Source: Chlorobaculum sp. 24CR | GTDB taxonomy: Bacteria > Bacteroidota > Chlorobiia > Chlorobiales > Chlorobiaceae | Assembly (NCBI RefSeq): GCF_004118635.1 | Contig: NZ_SDGU01000025.1 | Span: forward strand, 1 to 64,000 | DNA length: 64,000 nucleotides | Reading direction: 5' to 3' | In this document: positions 9,117 through 17,502 of the stretch, piece after piece | Layout: each line of letters starts with the position of its first letter | Position numbering within the stretch: the stretch's first letter is position 1 | The notes under the pieces: generated by a model | Databases searched by the model: none | What the model was told of the DNA's origin: nothing | The model's input: only the letters and a program-made list of their open reading frames with translations | Translations under genes and position numbers: made by a program

Positions 9117-11366
9117 ATGGCTGATGAGAAAAAAATAGGAGTATATCTCTGTACTGACTGCGGCATCGGGGAGGCATTGAATGTGGATGAGCTTGAAGCG
9201 GTAGCCAAGAAGGAGTTCAAGGTTCCCGTCTGCAAACAGCATTCCAACCTGTGCAGCAACGAAGGTGTGCAGATTATCAAGGATGACCTCAACAACGGCG
9301 AGGTCAACAAAATCGTCATCGCTGCCTGTTCGCAGAGAGTGAACAACGAGGTGTTCAATTTTGACCCGCTGACTTACGTCACCGAAAGGGTAAACCTGCG
9401 TGAGCAGGTGGTCTGGACGGCACCGAAAGGCGAGGACAAGGAGGGCACCCAGTTGATGGCCGCCGACTATCTGCGGATGGGCATCACCAAGGTGCAGAAA
9501 TCCGAGGTGCCGATACCGAAGCTTGCCGACGTGAACCGCACCGTGCTGGTTGTCGGCGGCGGCGTGACCGGCCTGACCGCAGCGCTCGAATCGTCGCAGG
9601 CGGGATACAAGGTGGTGCTTGTCGAAAAGGCCCAGGAGCTTGGCGGCTGGGCAAAGAAAATGCACCGCGTGTTTCCGACCAAACCGCCGTTCGCCGAAAT
9701 CGAACAGCCGACCATCGGCGTGAAGATCGACGCGGTCAAAAAGGATGGCAATATCGCCGTGCACACCGCCACGACCATCGCCTCCATCGATGGCGGTCCC
9801 GGCGAGTACACGGTGACGATCGATAAAAACGGCGCACAGGAAACGTTCCCCGCCGGCTCCATTGTGCTTGCCGCCGGCTGGAAGCCCTATGACGCCAGCA
9901 AGCTTGGCCATCTCGGCTACGGCAAGCATCGCAACGTCGTGACCAACATCGAGTTCGAGCAGAATGTCTCCAAAACCGGCGGCAAGGTGACGCGCCCTTC
10001 AGACGGAAAACCGGTCAAGAATGTTGTTTTCCTCCAGTGCGCCGGTCAGCGCGACAAGGAGCACGTGCCCTACTGTTCGACCGTTTGCTGCAACGTTTCC
10101 CTCAAGCAGGCCAAATATGTGCGTGAATCGGATCCCGATGCCGGGGCCTTCATTGTTTACAAGGATATGCGTACGACCGGTCTGTACGAGAATTTCTACA
10201 AGACCGCCCAGGACGACGAAGGCATTTTTCTCACCAAGGGCGAGATTCTCGGACTCAAAGAGGAATCAGACGGCAGCCTCGTCATTGAGATCGACAACCA
10301 GTTGCTCGGCATGAAGATGAAGGTAAAGGCCGACATTCTGGTGCTCGCCACCGGCATGGTGTCGAACATGGTGCCCGACGGTATGTCGGTCAACAACCTT
10401 ACGCCGGAGTATATCGGCAAGATGGTTCAGAAAGAGACCTCGGACGGCGTGATCGAAACGCTCGAACCGGAGAGCCTCATCCTGAATCTCAAGTATCGCC
10501 AGGGGCCGGAAATGCCTCATCACAAGTGGGGTTTCCCGGATTCCCACTTCATCTGCTTCCCCTACGAAACGCGCAGGACGGGCATCTACTCCGCCGGCGC
10601 GGTGCGTCATCCGATGGATGCCGTGCAGGCTACAGCCGACGCTACCGGCGCGGCGCTCAAGGCGATCCAGTGCATGGAGCTGACGGCGCAGGGCCGGGCG
10701 GTGCATCCGAGAACCTGGGACAGAACCTATCCTGAAATCCGTTTCGAGAGCTGCACCCAGTGCCGCCGCTGCACGGTCGAATGTCCGTTCGGCGCGTACA
10801 ACGAAAAGTCGGACGGCACGCCGCTCGATTTTCCGTCACGCTGCCGCCGCTGCGGCGTCTGCATGGGAGCGTGTCCGCAGCGAGTCATCTCGTTCAGGGA
10901 CTACAGCGTCGATATGATTTCCGCGATGATTAAGTCGATCGAGGTGCCAGACGAGGGTACCTTTGTTCTGGGCTTTGTCTGCGAAAACGACGCCTATCCG
11001 GCCTTCGACATGGTTGGCCTGAACCGGATCGCCATGAACACCAACTTCCGGTTCATTCCGCTGCGCTGCCTGGGCGGCCTGAATCTGGTGTGGATCGCCG
11101 ACGCTCTCTCGCGCGGAGTCGATGGCATTCTCTTGCTCGGTTGCAAATATGGCGACGACTACCAGTGCCACTACGTCAAGGGCAGCCAGATGGCCAACGA
11201 ACGCCTCGGCAAGGTTCAGGAGACGCTCGACAGGCTCATGCTCGAAGCCGAGCGTGTCGAGCAGGTTCAGCTCGCCATCAACGAGTGGGACAAGCTGCCG
11301 GGCATCCTCGAGGAGTTCTCGAAAAAGATCGATGATATAGGTGAAAATCCGTACAAGGGATTCTAA
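9117..11366 (+). CDS. qmoB: QmoB, quinone-interacting oxidoreductase subunit B
   Basis: A 749-residue HdrA-like protein with a C-terminal MvhD/FlpD-like domain. Domains in order: an N-terminal cysteine region (YLCTDCGIGEAL), an FAD-binding core starting RTVLVVGGGVTGLTAALE near residue 141, two ferredoxin clusters near 544-585 (CTQCRRCTVECP and CRRCGVCMGACP), and a FlpD-like domain near 620-735 with the conserved cysteines in PLRCLGG and LLGCKYGDDYQCHY. It is the QmoB architecture and lies between qmoA and qmoC. A GAGGAG site overlaps the end of qmoA. Confidence 0.95.
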   Translation: MADEKKIGVYLCTDCGIGEALNVDELEAVAKKEFKVPVCKQHSNLCSNEGVQIIKDDLNNGEVNKIVIAACSQRVNNEVFNFDPLTYVTERVNLREQVVWTAPKGEDKEGTQLMAADYLRMGITKVQKSEVPIPKLADVNRTVLVVGGGVTGLTAALESSQAGYKVVLVEKAQELGGWAKKMHRVFPTKPPFAEIEQPTIGVKIDAVKKDGNIAVHTATTIASIDGGPGEYTVTIDKNGAQETFPAGSIVLAAGWKPYDASKLGHLGYGKHRNVVTNIEFEQNVSKTGGKVTRPSDGKPVKNVVFLQCAGQRDKEHVPYCSTVCCNVSLKQAKYVRESDPDAGAFIVYKDMRTTGLYENFYKTAQDDEGIFLTKGEILGLKEESDGSLVIEIDNQLLGMKMKVKADILVLATGMVSNMVPDGMSVNNLTPEYIGKMVQKETSDGVIETLEPESLILNLKYRQGPEMPHHKWGFPDSHFICFPYETRRTGIYSAGAVRHPMDAVQATADATGAALKAIQCMELTAQGRAVHPRTWDRTYPEIRFESCTQCRRCTVECPFGAYNEKSDGTPLDFPSRCRRCGVCMGACPQRVISFRDYSVDMISAMIKSIEVPDEGTFVLGFVCENDAYPAFDMVGLNRIAMNTNFRFIPLRCLGGLNLVWIADALSRGVDGILLLGCKYGDDYQCHYVKGSQMANERLGKVQETLDRLMLEAERVEQVQLAINEWDKLPGILEEFSKKIDDIGENPYKGF

Positions 11367-11474
11367 ATCAACCACCACGGTCAGCAGGGCCTCGCGCATT
11401 CCGGATCGTACTCCGGATCGAGACGCGGGTTCTGCTGTCCGGGTTTATACCGCTGTTAATTCTGGAGGTTTTCT

Positions 11475-12650
11475 ATGGCTCAAGAGACTGTATTCACACC
11501 GGACGTAAAGTTCGTCAGGGAGCTGCAAAAGGCCGGTGCCGATACATTGAAAAAGTGCTATCAATGCGCGACCTGCTCCGTGGTGTGCCCGCTGGCCCCC
11601 GATGACAAGCCATTTCCCCGCAAGGAGATGCTCATGGCGCAATGGGGCCTGAAGGACGAGTTGCTCAAAAGCTCCGACATCTGGCTCTGCCACAACTGCA
11701 ACGACTGCTCCAAATACTGCCCGCGCGGCGCCAGACCGGGCGACGTGCTCGCGATTTTGCGCAAAACGGTCATTCAGGAAAACGCCTTTCCGAGGTTCAT
11801 GGGAAAACTCGTCGGCGACCCGAACAATATCTGGCAGGCGCTGCTCATTCCGGTCGTGCTCTTTCTGGCGCTGCTCGGCGTGACGGGACACCTGCACATT
11901 CCCGAAGGGCCGGTGGTTTTCTCGAAGTTTTTCCCGGTTGCTTTCATCGACGGCGTCTTCGTACCGCTTTCGGCGCTGGCCGTCGGCATGTTCGCCGTCA
12001 GTATTTCGCGCTTCTGGAAGAACATGACTGAAGCCTCCGGAATGACGCCGAAAGCCGAGTTCATGCCGAGCCTCATCGAGACGCTCAAGGAGATCATGAC
12101 GCACTCGAAGTTCAGGAAATGCGACGAAAACAAGGATCGCTCGGTTTCTCACGTGCTGGTGTTCTACGGCTTTATCGGCTTGGCGATCACCACCGGATGG
12201 GCGGTGTTCAACCTCTACATCCTGCACTGGGAGCTGCCCTACGCGGTTGACGAACATGCGCTCGCGATCTTTGGCGGCTCCGCGGCTCTGGCGTGGGCTT
12301 ACAAGATCGTCTTCAAGCTGTTCGCCAACGCCAGCGCCATCATGCTGCTCGCGGGCGGAACGCTGGTCATCACAAACCGCCTCAAGGAACGGAGCGTCGA
12401 AACCACCACCTCGTCGTTCGACTGGCTCTTCGCCGGTATTGTGCTGATGGTTGGCGTGAGCGGATTCCTGGCCCAGGTAATGCGCGTGACGAACTTCCCG
12501 GCGGTTCTGGCTTACAGCACTTACTTCATCCACCTCGTGCTGGTGTTCTACATCATCGTCTATCTGCCGTACTCGAAGCTCGCCCACTTCGTTTACCGAA
12601 CGGCGGCGATTACCTGGACAAAGATGCTGAAGCGGGACGTCGAAATGTAA
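11475..12650 (+). CDS. qmoC: QmoC, membrane anchor of Qmo complex
   Basis: A 391-residue fusion of an HdrC-like iron-sulfur domain and an HdrE/NarI-like cytochrome b domain. Cysteines 28, 31, 34 and 38 and then 72, 75, 78 and 82 make two [4Fe-4S] sites. From about residue 115 on there are several membrane spans with histidines suitable for heme b ligation (for example TGHLHIP and FIHLVLVFYIIVYL). It passes electrons from QmoAB to menaquinone in the inner membrane. A GGAGG site sets the start, and a terminator follows the gene. Confidence 0.95.
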   Translation: MAQETVFTPDVKFVRELQKAGADTLKKCYQCATCSVVCPLAPDDKPFPRKEMLMAQWGLKDELLKSSDIWLCHNCNDCSKYCPRGARPGDVLAILRKTVIQENAFPRFMGKLVGDPNNIWQALLIPVVLFLALLGVTGHLHIPEGPVVFSKFFPVAFIDGVFVPLSALAVGMFAVSISRFWKNMTEASGMTPKAEFMPSLIETLKEIMTHSKFRKCDENKDRSVSHVLVFYGFIGLAITTGWAVFNLYILHWELPYAVDEHALAIFGGSAALAWAYKIVFKLFANASAIMLLAGGTLVITNRLKERSVETTTSSFDWLFAGIVLMVGVSGFLAQVMRVTNFPAVLAYSTYFIHLVLVFYIIVYLPYSKLAHFVYRTAAITWTKMLKRDVEM

Positions 12651-12695
12651 TGAACGTCGAGGCGGGTTTTCCGCGCCAGGGAGGGTTAAAATGCA

Positions 12696-12731
12696 AAGGG
12701 GTCGCCATGTTGAACAGGCGACCCCTTTTGT
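12696..12731 (+). terminator. Bidirectional terminator after qmoC
   Basis: A 12-bp perfect stem (AAAGGGGTCGCC at 12696-12707 with its complement at 12718-12729) with a 10-base loop, ending in TTTT on the plus strand. It lies 45 bases after qmoC and 27 bases before the end of the convergent small gene, so it can serve both directions. Confidence 0.85.
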
Positions 12732-12756
12732 TTGAAATCTTTGTCTGGCGGCGGGC

Positions 12757-13041
12757 TTACTCTTCGATGATCTGGCCTGTCATGCCGTCGGGGCTGAAGA
12801 CGCACATCGCGTCGAACACGCCGTTGTCGGGATAACACATGCAGCGGTAGGAGGCGGTCTTGTTGTAGTTGTTTTTCAGGTTGGCCCAGCCGTTCACGTA
12901 GAGCTTGCACTCGTCGTTGAAGCAGATGTACATGTAAGGAGTACACCAGCCCAAACCATCCCCATAGTTGATCGGAGGCGGTTCGCATTTTTTCATTTTC
13001 ACGCCGCAATGGGGGCACTCGGGAGCTTCCGTTATCTTCAT
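12757..13041 (-). CDS. Small cysteine-rich zinc-ribbon-like protein
   Basis: A 94-residue protein with many cysteines: CPHCGVKMKKC near the N terminus, then CFNDECKLY and CMCY, which look like zinc-ribbon knuckles. The family is not recognised with certainty, and no function is assigned. It lies convergent to qmoC and divergent from the YkgJ-like gene. Plausible roles are a nucleic-acid or protein-binding zinc ribbon; a link to sulfur metabolism is only positional. Confidence 0.65.
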   Translation of the reverse strand: MKITEAPECPHCGVKMKKCEPPPINYGDGLGWCTPYMYICFNDECKLYVNGWANLKNNYNKTASYRCMCYPDNGVFDAMCVFSPDGMTGQIIEE

Positions 13042-13243
13042 GGTATTTCTGATTGAATCGAAATTTGGGTAAGTTACGCGACCCTGGAGGGACTTTCCGA
13101 AGGAACCTTAGCGGTTTCGCTTGTTTCCGGGAATGCAATCATGATAACCCATCCGGAGAGTTTCTGCAACAGTTTATCACGAACATTCCGCTGTTTTTCC
13201 CGGTTCCCGAACGGGAAGGGCGGCAGACCAAACCAGCAAGACG

Positions 13244-14014
13244 ATGGAGAACATTCTTGAAAAACTCGGCATAGAACTCAACGCAGAGACCCGCCTCACC
13301 GGCGACAGCAAGTTCAGCTTCAACTGCCACAGCGCCCTGTCATGCTTCAACACCTGTTGCAGCAATCTGGATATCGTGCTCACCCCCTACGATATTCTGC
13401 GGATGAAAAACCGACTCGGACTTACCTCGGCGGAGTTCATCTCGGAATATACCGAGCCGGTGATCCAGAAGGAGTCGAAGCTGCCGTTCCTGAAGCTCAG
13501 GCTCGGCCAGGAAGGCAAGTGCCGGTTCGTCGCCGCCGAGGGGTGCACCGTCTATGGCGACCGTCCGGCGGCGTGCCGCTACTATCCGCTCGGCTTCGGC
13601 ATCTACAAGAACGAGGAGGCCGGAGACGACTTCTATTTCCTCATCAAGGAGGAGCACTGCAAGGGATTCGGCGAACAGCGCGAATGGACGGTTGGCGAGT
13701 GGCGCAAAAACCAGGGAATCGACGAATATGACGACAAGAATCGCGTTTGGATGGAGGTGATCCTCAACAAGAAGCTCTACAGCCCGGAGCTCGAACCCGA
13801 CGAAAAGAGCCTGAAGATGTTCTTCATGGCGAGTTATGACCTCGACGCCTTCCGGGAGTTTGTCTTCGAGAGCCGCTTTCTCGACGTGTTCGATATCGAG
13901 GAGGAGCGTCTCGAAATAATCAGGAGCGACGATTCCGAGCTGATGCTCTTCGCCCACCAGTGGCTCCTCTTCGCGCTTTTCAAAAAGCCGACGATGAATT
14001 TGAAAGAGAGTTGA
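13244..14014 (+). CDS. YkgJ-family cysteine-cluster protein
   Basis: A 256-residue protein of the YkgJ (zinc- or iron-chelating, CxxxCxxCC-type) family. The N-terminal cysteine group CHSALSCFNTCC is at about residues 27-38, and the second characteristic part, CTVYGDRPAACRYYPLG, is at about 100-116. The C-terminal 130 residues are acidic and show no further motif. Members bind a metal or Fe-S cluster; the reaction is unknown. A composite repeat and a terminator-like hairpin follow the gene. Confidence 0.8.
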   Translation: MENILEKLGIELNAETRLTGDSKFSFNCHSALSCFNTCCSNLDIVLTPYDILRMKNRLGLTSAEFISEYTEPVIQKESKLPFLKLRLGQEGKCRFVAAEGCTVYGDRPAACRYYPLGFGIYKNEEAGDDFYFLIKEEHCKGFGEQREWTVGEWRKNQGIDEYDDKNRVWMEVILNKKLYSPELEPDEKSLKMFFMASYDLDAFREFVFESRFLDVFDIEEERLEIIRSDDSELMLFAHQWLLFALFKKPTMNLKES

Positions 14015-14039
14015 ATTCTTTTCCCAAATCTCGCTCATA

Positions 14040-14060
14040 GGTCTTATAAGTCCTATAGGA
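14040..14060. repeat. Half-site of TATAAG/TATAGG palindromic repeat
   Basis: GTCTTATAAGTCCTATAGGA matches one arm of the longer palindromes at 15888-15925, 37474-37511 and 56230-56278. Here only one arm is kept, and it is followed directly by the GTAGGGGC hairpin, an arrangement also seen near 37.5 kb. Confidence 0.75.
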
Positions 14061-14070
14061 ATTCCTGTAG

Positions 14071-14096
14071 GGGCGGCTCTTGTGGCCGCCCTTTTT
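14071..14096 (+). terminator. Hairpin with T-run after YkgJ-like gene
   Basis: GGGCGGC (14071-14077) pairs with GCCGCCC (14085-14091), followed by TTTTT. It works as an intrinsic terminator for the plus-strand gene. The sequence GTAGGGGC before it belongs to a hairpin type seen again at 37.53-37.55 kb, so the element may be a mobile REP-like unit used as a terminator. Confidence 0.75.
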
Positions 14097-14114
14097 CAGC
14101 CTGCCTGAATCACC

Positions 14115-14480
14115 TCAGTACGTCACCACCTGCGATGCGCCCATCACCAGATCGACCAGGGTTCCCGCCGCGCCGATCTCCGCGCCTTCGATAAGCTCCT
14201 CTTTTGTTATGCCACGCTGGGCGAGGCAGGGCGAGCAGAGGTAGAGCTTGCCGCCCGCTTCGAGAAAGGTGTCGAGCATCTCCTTGAGTGGCTGAAAACC
14301 CTCGGCATTCACTTTTCCAGCCTCACCTTGTTTTGCGAGCACCACCGCCGAAGACTGGAAAAACATCGTGACTTCGACGTCGAGGGCTTGCGAAGCCGTT
14401 GCGAGCACGAACGGCAGGGAGGCCTTTTCGGCGTTTTCAGGCCCGATGGTGCTGATGATGAGCAGTTTGCTGGTTTCCAT
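14115..14480 (-). CDS. DsrE-family small sulfur-relay-like protein
   Basis: A 121-residue DsrE/peroxiredoxin-like protein. KLLIISTIGPENAEKASLPF is a typical DsrE-fold start, and LYLCSPCLAQRG carries two cysteines in a CSPC pair where the family has its active cysteine. The ATG at 14480 is preferred over one 45 bases upstream because the fold begins right there; neither start has a clear ribosome-binding site. It could take part in sulfur transfer alongside DsrEFH and DsrE2 in the same window, but it stands alone and on the other strand. Confidence 0.75.
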   Translation of the reverse strand: METSKLLIISTIGPENAEKASLPFVLATASQALDVEVTMFFQSSAVVLAKQGEAGKVNAEGFQPLKEMLDTFLEAGGKLYLCSPCLAQRGITKEELIEGAEIGAAGTLVDLVMGASQVVTY

Positions 14481-14772
14481 AAAGGTGGGGGTTAGTATTG
14501 ATGAAGAGCGGGAAATACAAGGCAATCCCCTTAACGGGAAATAATTTGCCAGAACGTAAAACCACGATTACGCGGCAACGGCCAGACAAGCCCGCTTCGG
14601 TTATCGAAGCGTCGTGAATGAAAAAATATACGTTTCCGGAGCGCTATTTTAAAGCCGTTATCTTTTTATTCGCCTCATCCTGCTTGTCGTTATCGTCGAA
14701 GACAAGCGTCGAAAGCGCCGGGCGGGAGCGGTCAGATTGTTCACGCATCTCTCCGGTTTCAGCGCGGAATGG
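14481..14772. other. Intergenic region
   Basis: Almost 300 bases with no convincing gene. A plus-strand frame from 14618 looks like a lipoprotein leader but runs into the end of the TrpD-like gene and was not accepted. Confidence 0.45.
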
Positions 14773-15858
14773 TCAGAGGCATTCCGTGACAGCGCCGATT
14801 CCCTGATACTCGCGCATCGCCTCCAATTTCTCCCAGGCCGCGCCCGTTTCGAGGGCTTCCCGCGCCATGTCGGCGCCTTCGCGGTAGCTCGTGGCCATTC
14901 CGGAGATGTAGAGGGCTGCTGCGGCGTTCATGCAGAAGAACTCCGCTGCCGCGCCGCCGCGCTTGCCTTGCAAGACGTCCGTGACCACGGCGGCGTTCTC
15001 CGCGCCGCTCTTCATGCTGGCGATCGCTTCCAGCGAAACCCTTTTCATGCCGAAATCTTCGGGCGTCACCTCGTAGCTGGTGATCGTGCCGTTGCGCAGC
15101 TCGACCACCTTTGTCAGGCCGCACAGCGAGAACTCATCCATGCCGAGCGACTGGTCGAAGCCATCCGCCAGACCGTAGGGCGAAAGGGCGGCCTTCATGC
15201 CGATTTCGGCAAGAATATCGATCATCTGCATCGAGACTTCGGGGGCGTACGCGCCGATGACCGCGCAGTTGTTCTGCGCGCAGGGGCGGGTGAGCGGGCC
15301 GAGGATGTTGAAGGCTGAGGTGAAGCGCATCGAGCCGATCAGCCGCGCCCAGCCCGATTTCAGGAACGCCTCGCCGGGCAGGTAGCAGATGCCGGTGTTC
15401 TGCAAGCTCAGCGCGGCGCGTTCCAACGGATGGTCGAGGTCGATGCCGAGTGACTCGAAGATGTCCGAAGCGCCCGATACGCCGGTCACGAGCCGCGCGC
15501 CTTTCTTCGCGACCGGCAGGCCGCAGGCTGCCGCGATCAACGCCGCCGGGCTGGAGCAGTTCAACGTCTTGAGCCGATCCGATCCCGTGCCGACGATGTC
15601 GCAGACCGGCCCGTCGAGATCGATGTCGAGTTTCGCCGTATCGTGCCGGTCGAGCGCATCCCAAGCCCCCGACAGCTCCTCGGTGGTGGGCTTGCGCATC
15701 AGGTGCGCCGCCAGAAACGCTCCCTGCTGAAGCTCCGGCTGGATGTTGAGAATGACTTGCCGGTAAGCTTCGTACGACTCCTCACGGCTCATGACGTGGC
15801 CCGAAGCGATGGACGAAATCAGCTTGCCGAAAGCGCGAAGCGCCTGTTCGTGTGGCAT
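14773..15858 (-). CDS. Divergent anthranilate phosphoribosyltransferase-like protein
   Basis: A 361-residue member of the glycosyltransferase family 3 / TrpD-like group. The N-terminal helical part (LRAFGKLISSIASGHVMSREE) and the phosphate-binding region CDIVGTGSDRLKTLNCSS, corresponding to VGTGGDG...N(I/V)ST of TrpD, are recognisable. The metal-binding DE pair is kept in SLGMDEFSL, but the loop KKGARLVTGVSGASD departs from the KHGNRAVSS of true TrpD. This suggests a phosphoribosyl or related transfer with an acceptor other than anthranilate. No other trp gene is near. An alcohol dehydrogenase lies upstream on the same strand. Confidence 0.75.
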   Translation of the reverse strand: MPHEQALRAFGKLISSIASGHVMSREESYEAYRQVILNIQPELQQGAFLAAHLMRKPTTEELSGAWDALDRHDTAKLDIDLDGPVCDIVGTGSDRLKTLNCSSPAALIAAACGLPVAKKGARLVTGVSGASDIFESLGIDLDHPLERAALSLQNTGICYLPGEAFLKSGWARLIGSMRFTSAFNILGPLTRPCAQNNCAVIGAYAPEVSMQMIDILAEIGMKAALSPYGLADGFDQSLGMDEFSLCGLTKVVELRNGTITSYEVTPEDFGMKRVSLEAIASMKSGAENAAVVTDVLQGKRGGAAAEFFCMNAAAALYISGMATSYREGADMAREALETGAAWEKLEAMREYQGIGAVTECL

Positions 15859-15887
15859 TGGGGTGGTAGTGTTGGTTGAAAGAAAGA

Positions 15888-15925
15888 ATAGGTCTTATAA
15901 GTCGTATAGGACTTATAAGACCTAT
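15888..15925. repeat. TATAAG/TATAGG palindrome with perfect 16-bp arms
   Basis: ATAGGTCTTATAAGTC (15888-15903) is the exact reverse complement of 15910-15925, with loop GTATAG. It sits between the TrpD-like gene and the alcohol dehydrogenase, both on the minus strand, and is the cleanest copy of the dispersed palindrome family in this window. Confidence 0.85.
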
Positions 15926-15939
15926 AGAATGAAGAGTCT

Positions 15940-16917
15940 TTACTTGTCACTGAACTCGATTACCTGCCGGAAGCCTGTTCCTGCGAGCACGGTTTCCATG
16001 ACTGCGGGCGCTTCGTCAAGGCGGATCGCGCGTTCGACGAGGAAGCCGAGGTCGTGGCCGTAGCGGCTGAGCAGGCCCAGCGCGTCGCGCATGTCCTGGC
16101 GGGTGCAGCCGTAAGAGCCGACCAGTTCGAGTTCCCGGTAGTGCAGCTCGCTGAAGATTGTGGCGGGACTCTCCGGTACGCCGCCGAGGCCGCTGAAGAG
16201 GCAGAATCTTCCGCCCGGCGCGAGACGGCGGATGCCCGATTCAAGGGTGTCGGCGGACGCTGTGGCGTTGAGGACGATCTCGAATTTTTCCTGCGCATCC
16301 GGCTTGTCGGCATCGATAGTGTACCGGTTTCTGAACGCCGCGCTTCTGGCAAGCTTCTCCGCGTTGGTGTCGATCATAGCCACGCTCGCGCCCCGGTTGA
16401 TCGCCGCCACGGCAAGCAGGATGCCGAGCGTTCCCGCGCCGTAGATCAGCACCCGGTCGGCGCGCCGTATGGAACTCTGCTTCACGCCGTGGATTGCGCA
16501 GGCGAAGGGTTCGGCGAGGACGGCGAGCGACGCGCCGACTCCTTTCGGTACTTCGACGAGGCTCGAACGCGGCGCGATGAGCTGCCCGGCGAAGCCGCCG
16601 TCGCGGTGGAAGCCGGTGATTTTCATCTCCGGGCAGAGATTCTCCCGCCCGCTCCGGCACATGCTGCACGACCCGCAAGCGCTTCCCGGCCACACCGCGA
16701 AGAGTCGTCCCGGAGCCTCGTCGATGGCGCCGCACACCTCGTGGCCGAGCACTCGCGGCATCACCAGATCGCGATGCCCCGCCCGCCACATTTTTGCATC
16801 GGTGCGGCAAATCGCTGCCGCCGCAACCCGGACGGCAATCTCGTGATCCTCCGGAACAGCCAACTCCCGTTCCCCAAACTCGAGCTTTTCTTTTCCGGTC
16901 AGTATCAGTGCTTCCAT
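15940..16917 (-). CDS. Zinc-dependent alcohol dehydrogenase (MDR family)
   Basis: A 325-residue medium-chain dehydrogenase. The catalytic zinc ligands are suggested by ICRTDAKMW (Cys) and GHEVCGAI (His-Glu). The structural zinc site is four cysteines in CGSCSMCRSGRENLC. The NAD(P)-binding stretch is VLIYGAGTLGILLAVAAI. The ATG at 16917 (MEALILTG) is favoured over one ten codons upstream because the MDR fold starts there. Substrate is unknown; family relatives act on sorbitol, threonine or similar alcohols. It is probably co-transcribed with the TrpD-like gene, with a palindrome between them. Confidence 0.82.
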   Translation of the reverse strand: MEALILTGKEKLEFGERELAVPEDHEIAVRVAAAAICRTDAKMWRAGHRDLVMPRVLGHEVCGAIDEAPGRLFAVWPGSACGSCSMCRSGRENLCPEMKITGFHRDGGFAGQLIAPRSSLVEVPKGVGASLAVLAEPFACAIHGVKQSSIRRADRVLIYGAGTLGILLAVAAINRGASVAMIDTNAEKLARSAAFRNRYTIDADKPDAQEKFEIVLNATASADTLESGIRRLAPGGRFCLFSGLGGVPESPATIFSELHYRELELVGSYGCTRQDMRDALGLLSRYGHDLGFLVERAIRLDEAPAVMETVLAGTGFRQVIEFSDK

Positions 16918-17502
16918 CTCGTTCTCGTGATTGCGTTGAACAAACATGCGCTTGCCATTGAACGTGCACTTAACTACATAATTTTCAAGGACTTTCCCAA
17001 GGTAAACCCAGACCTTTTGCCGAGTCCCTGCGGGAGCATTCCTCGAAGCATCGCGTCAGGGAAAGTATCGCGATCCATGATGAATTCATACCCGGGATCT
17101 CTGCTGCGTTGTAGTTGATATGTTTACCGGATGAGATACGTTTTTGTTGTTTGTTTTTTTAGTGCACTTTTATATGAAAAGAGCTATTATTTTTTATTTC
17201 CTTACGGACAGGCGTGTGTTAATGACATAATGAATCTTTGTGGATTTTTTTAGCGGCGAAGGCTTGGTCGCAGTAATTTTGCTTGATCCATAATTGCTTT
17301 ATTTTTCGATAGTTATGCCGTTAACGAATGTTTTAATATATGCCGATATATAAAAAATTGTGTATAAGCTGGAGGTGTTTCGATAGGTGAAATCAATAAA
17401 TTCTTTTGTGTGTTCTGATATGATTACTTAAATTGCGTGTGCATTACTTTATACAAATAAATCGTTGATGTAAATCATATCAACAAAACAGGGGAAAATC
17501 TC
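16918..17502. other. AT-rich intergenic region before PEP-CTERM gene
   Basis: About 585 bases between divergent genes. The part from 17130 to 17490 is clearly AT-rich compared with the flanks and very likely holds the promoter of the PEP-CTERM gene. No gene, RNA or strong inverted repeat was recognised. Confidence 0.5.

Noticed and set aside
14618-14806. Short plus-strand frame with a lipoprotein-like start
   Set aside because: It overlaps the end of the TrpD-like gene, lacks a ribosome-binding site and loses any pattern after the first 30 residues.
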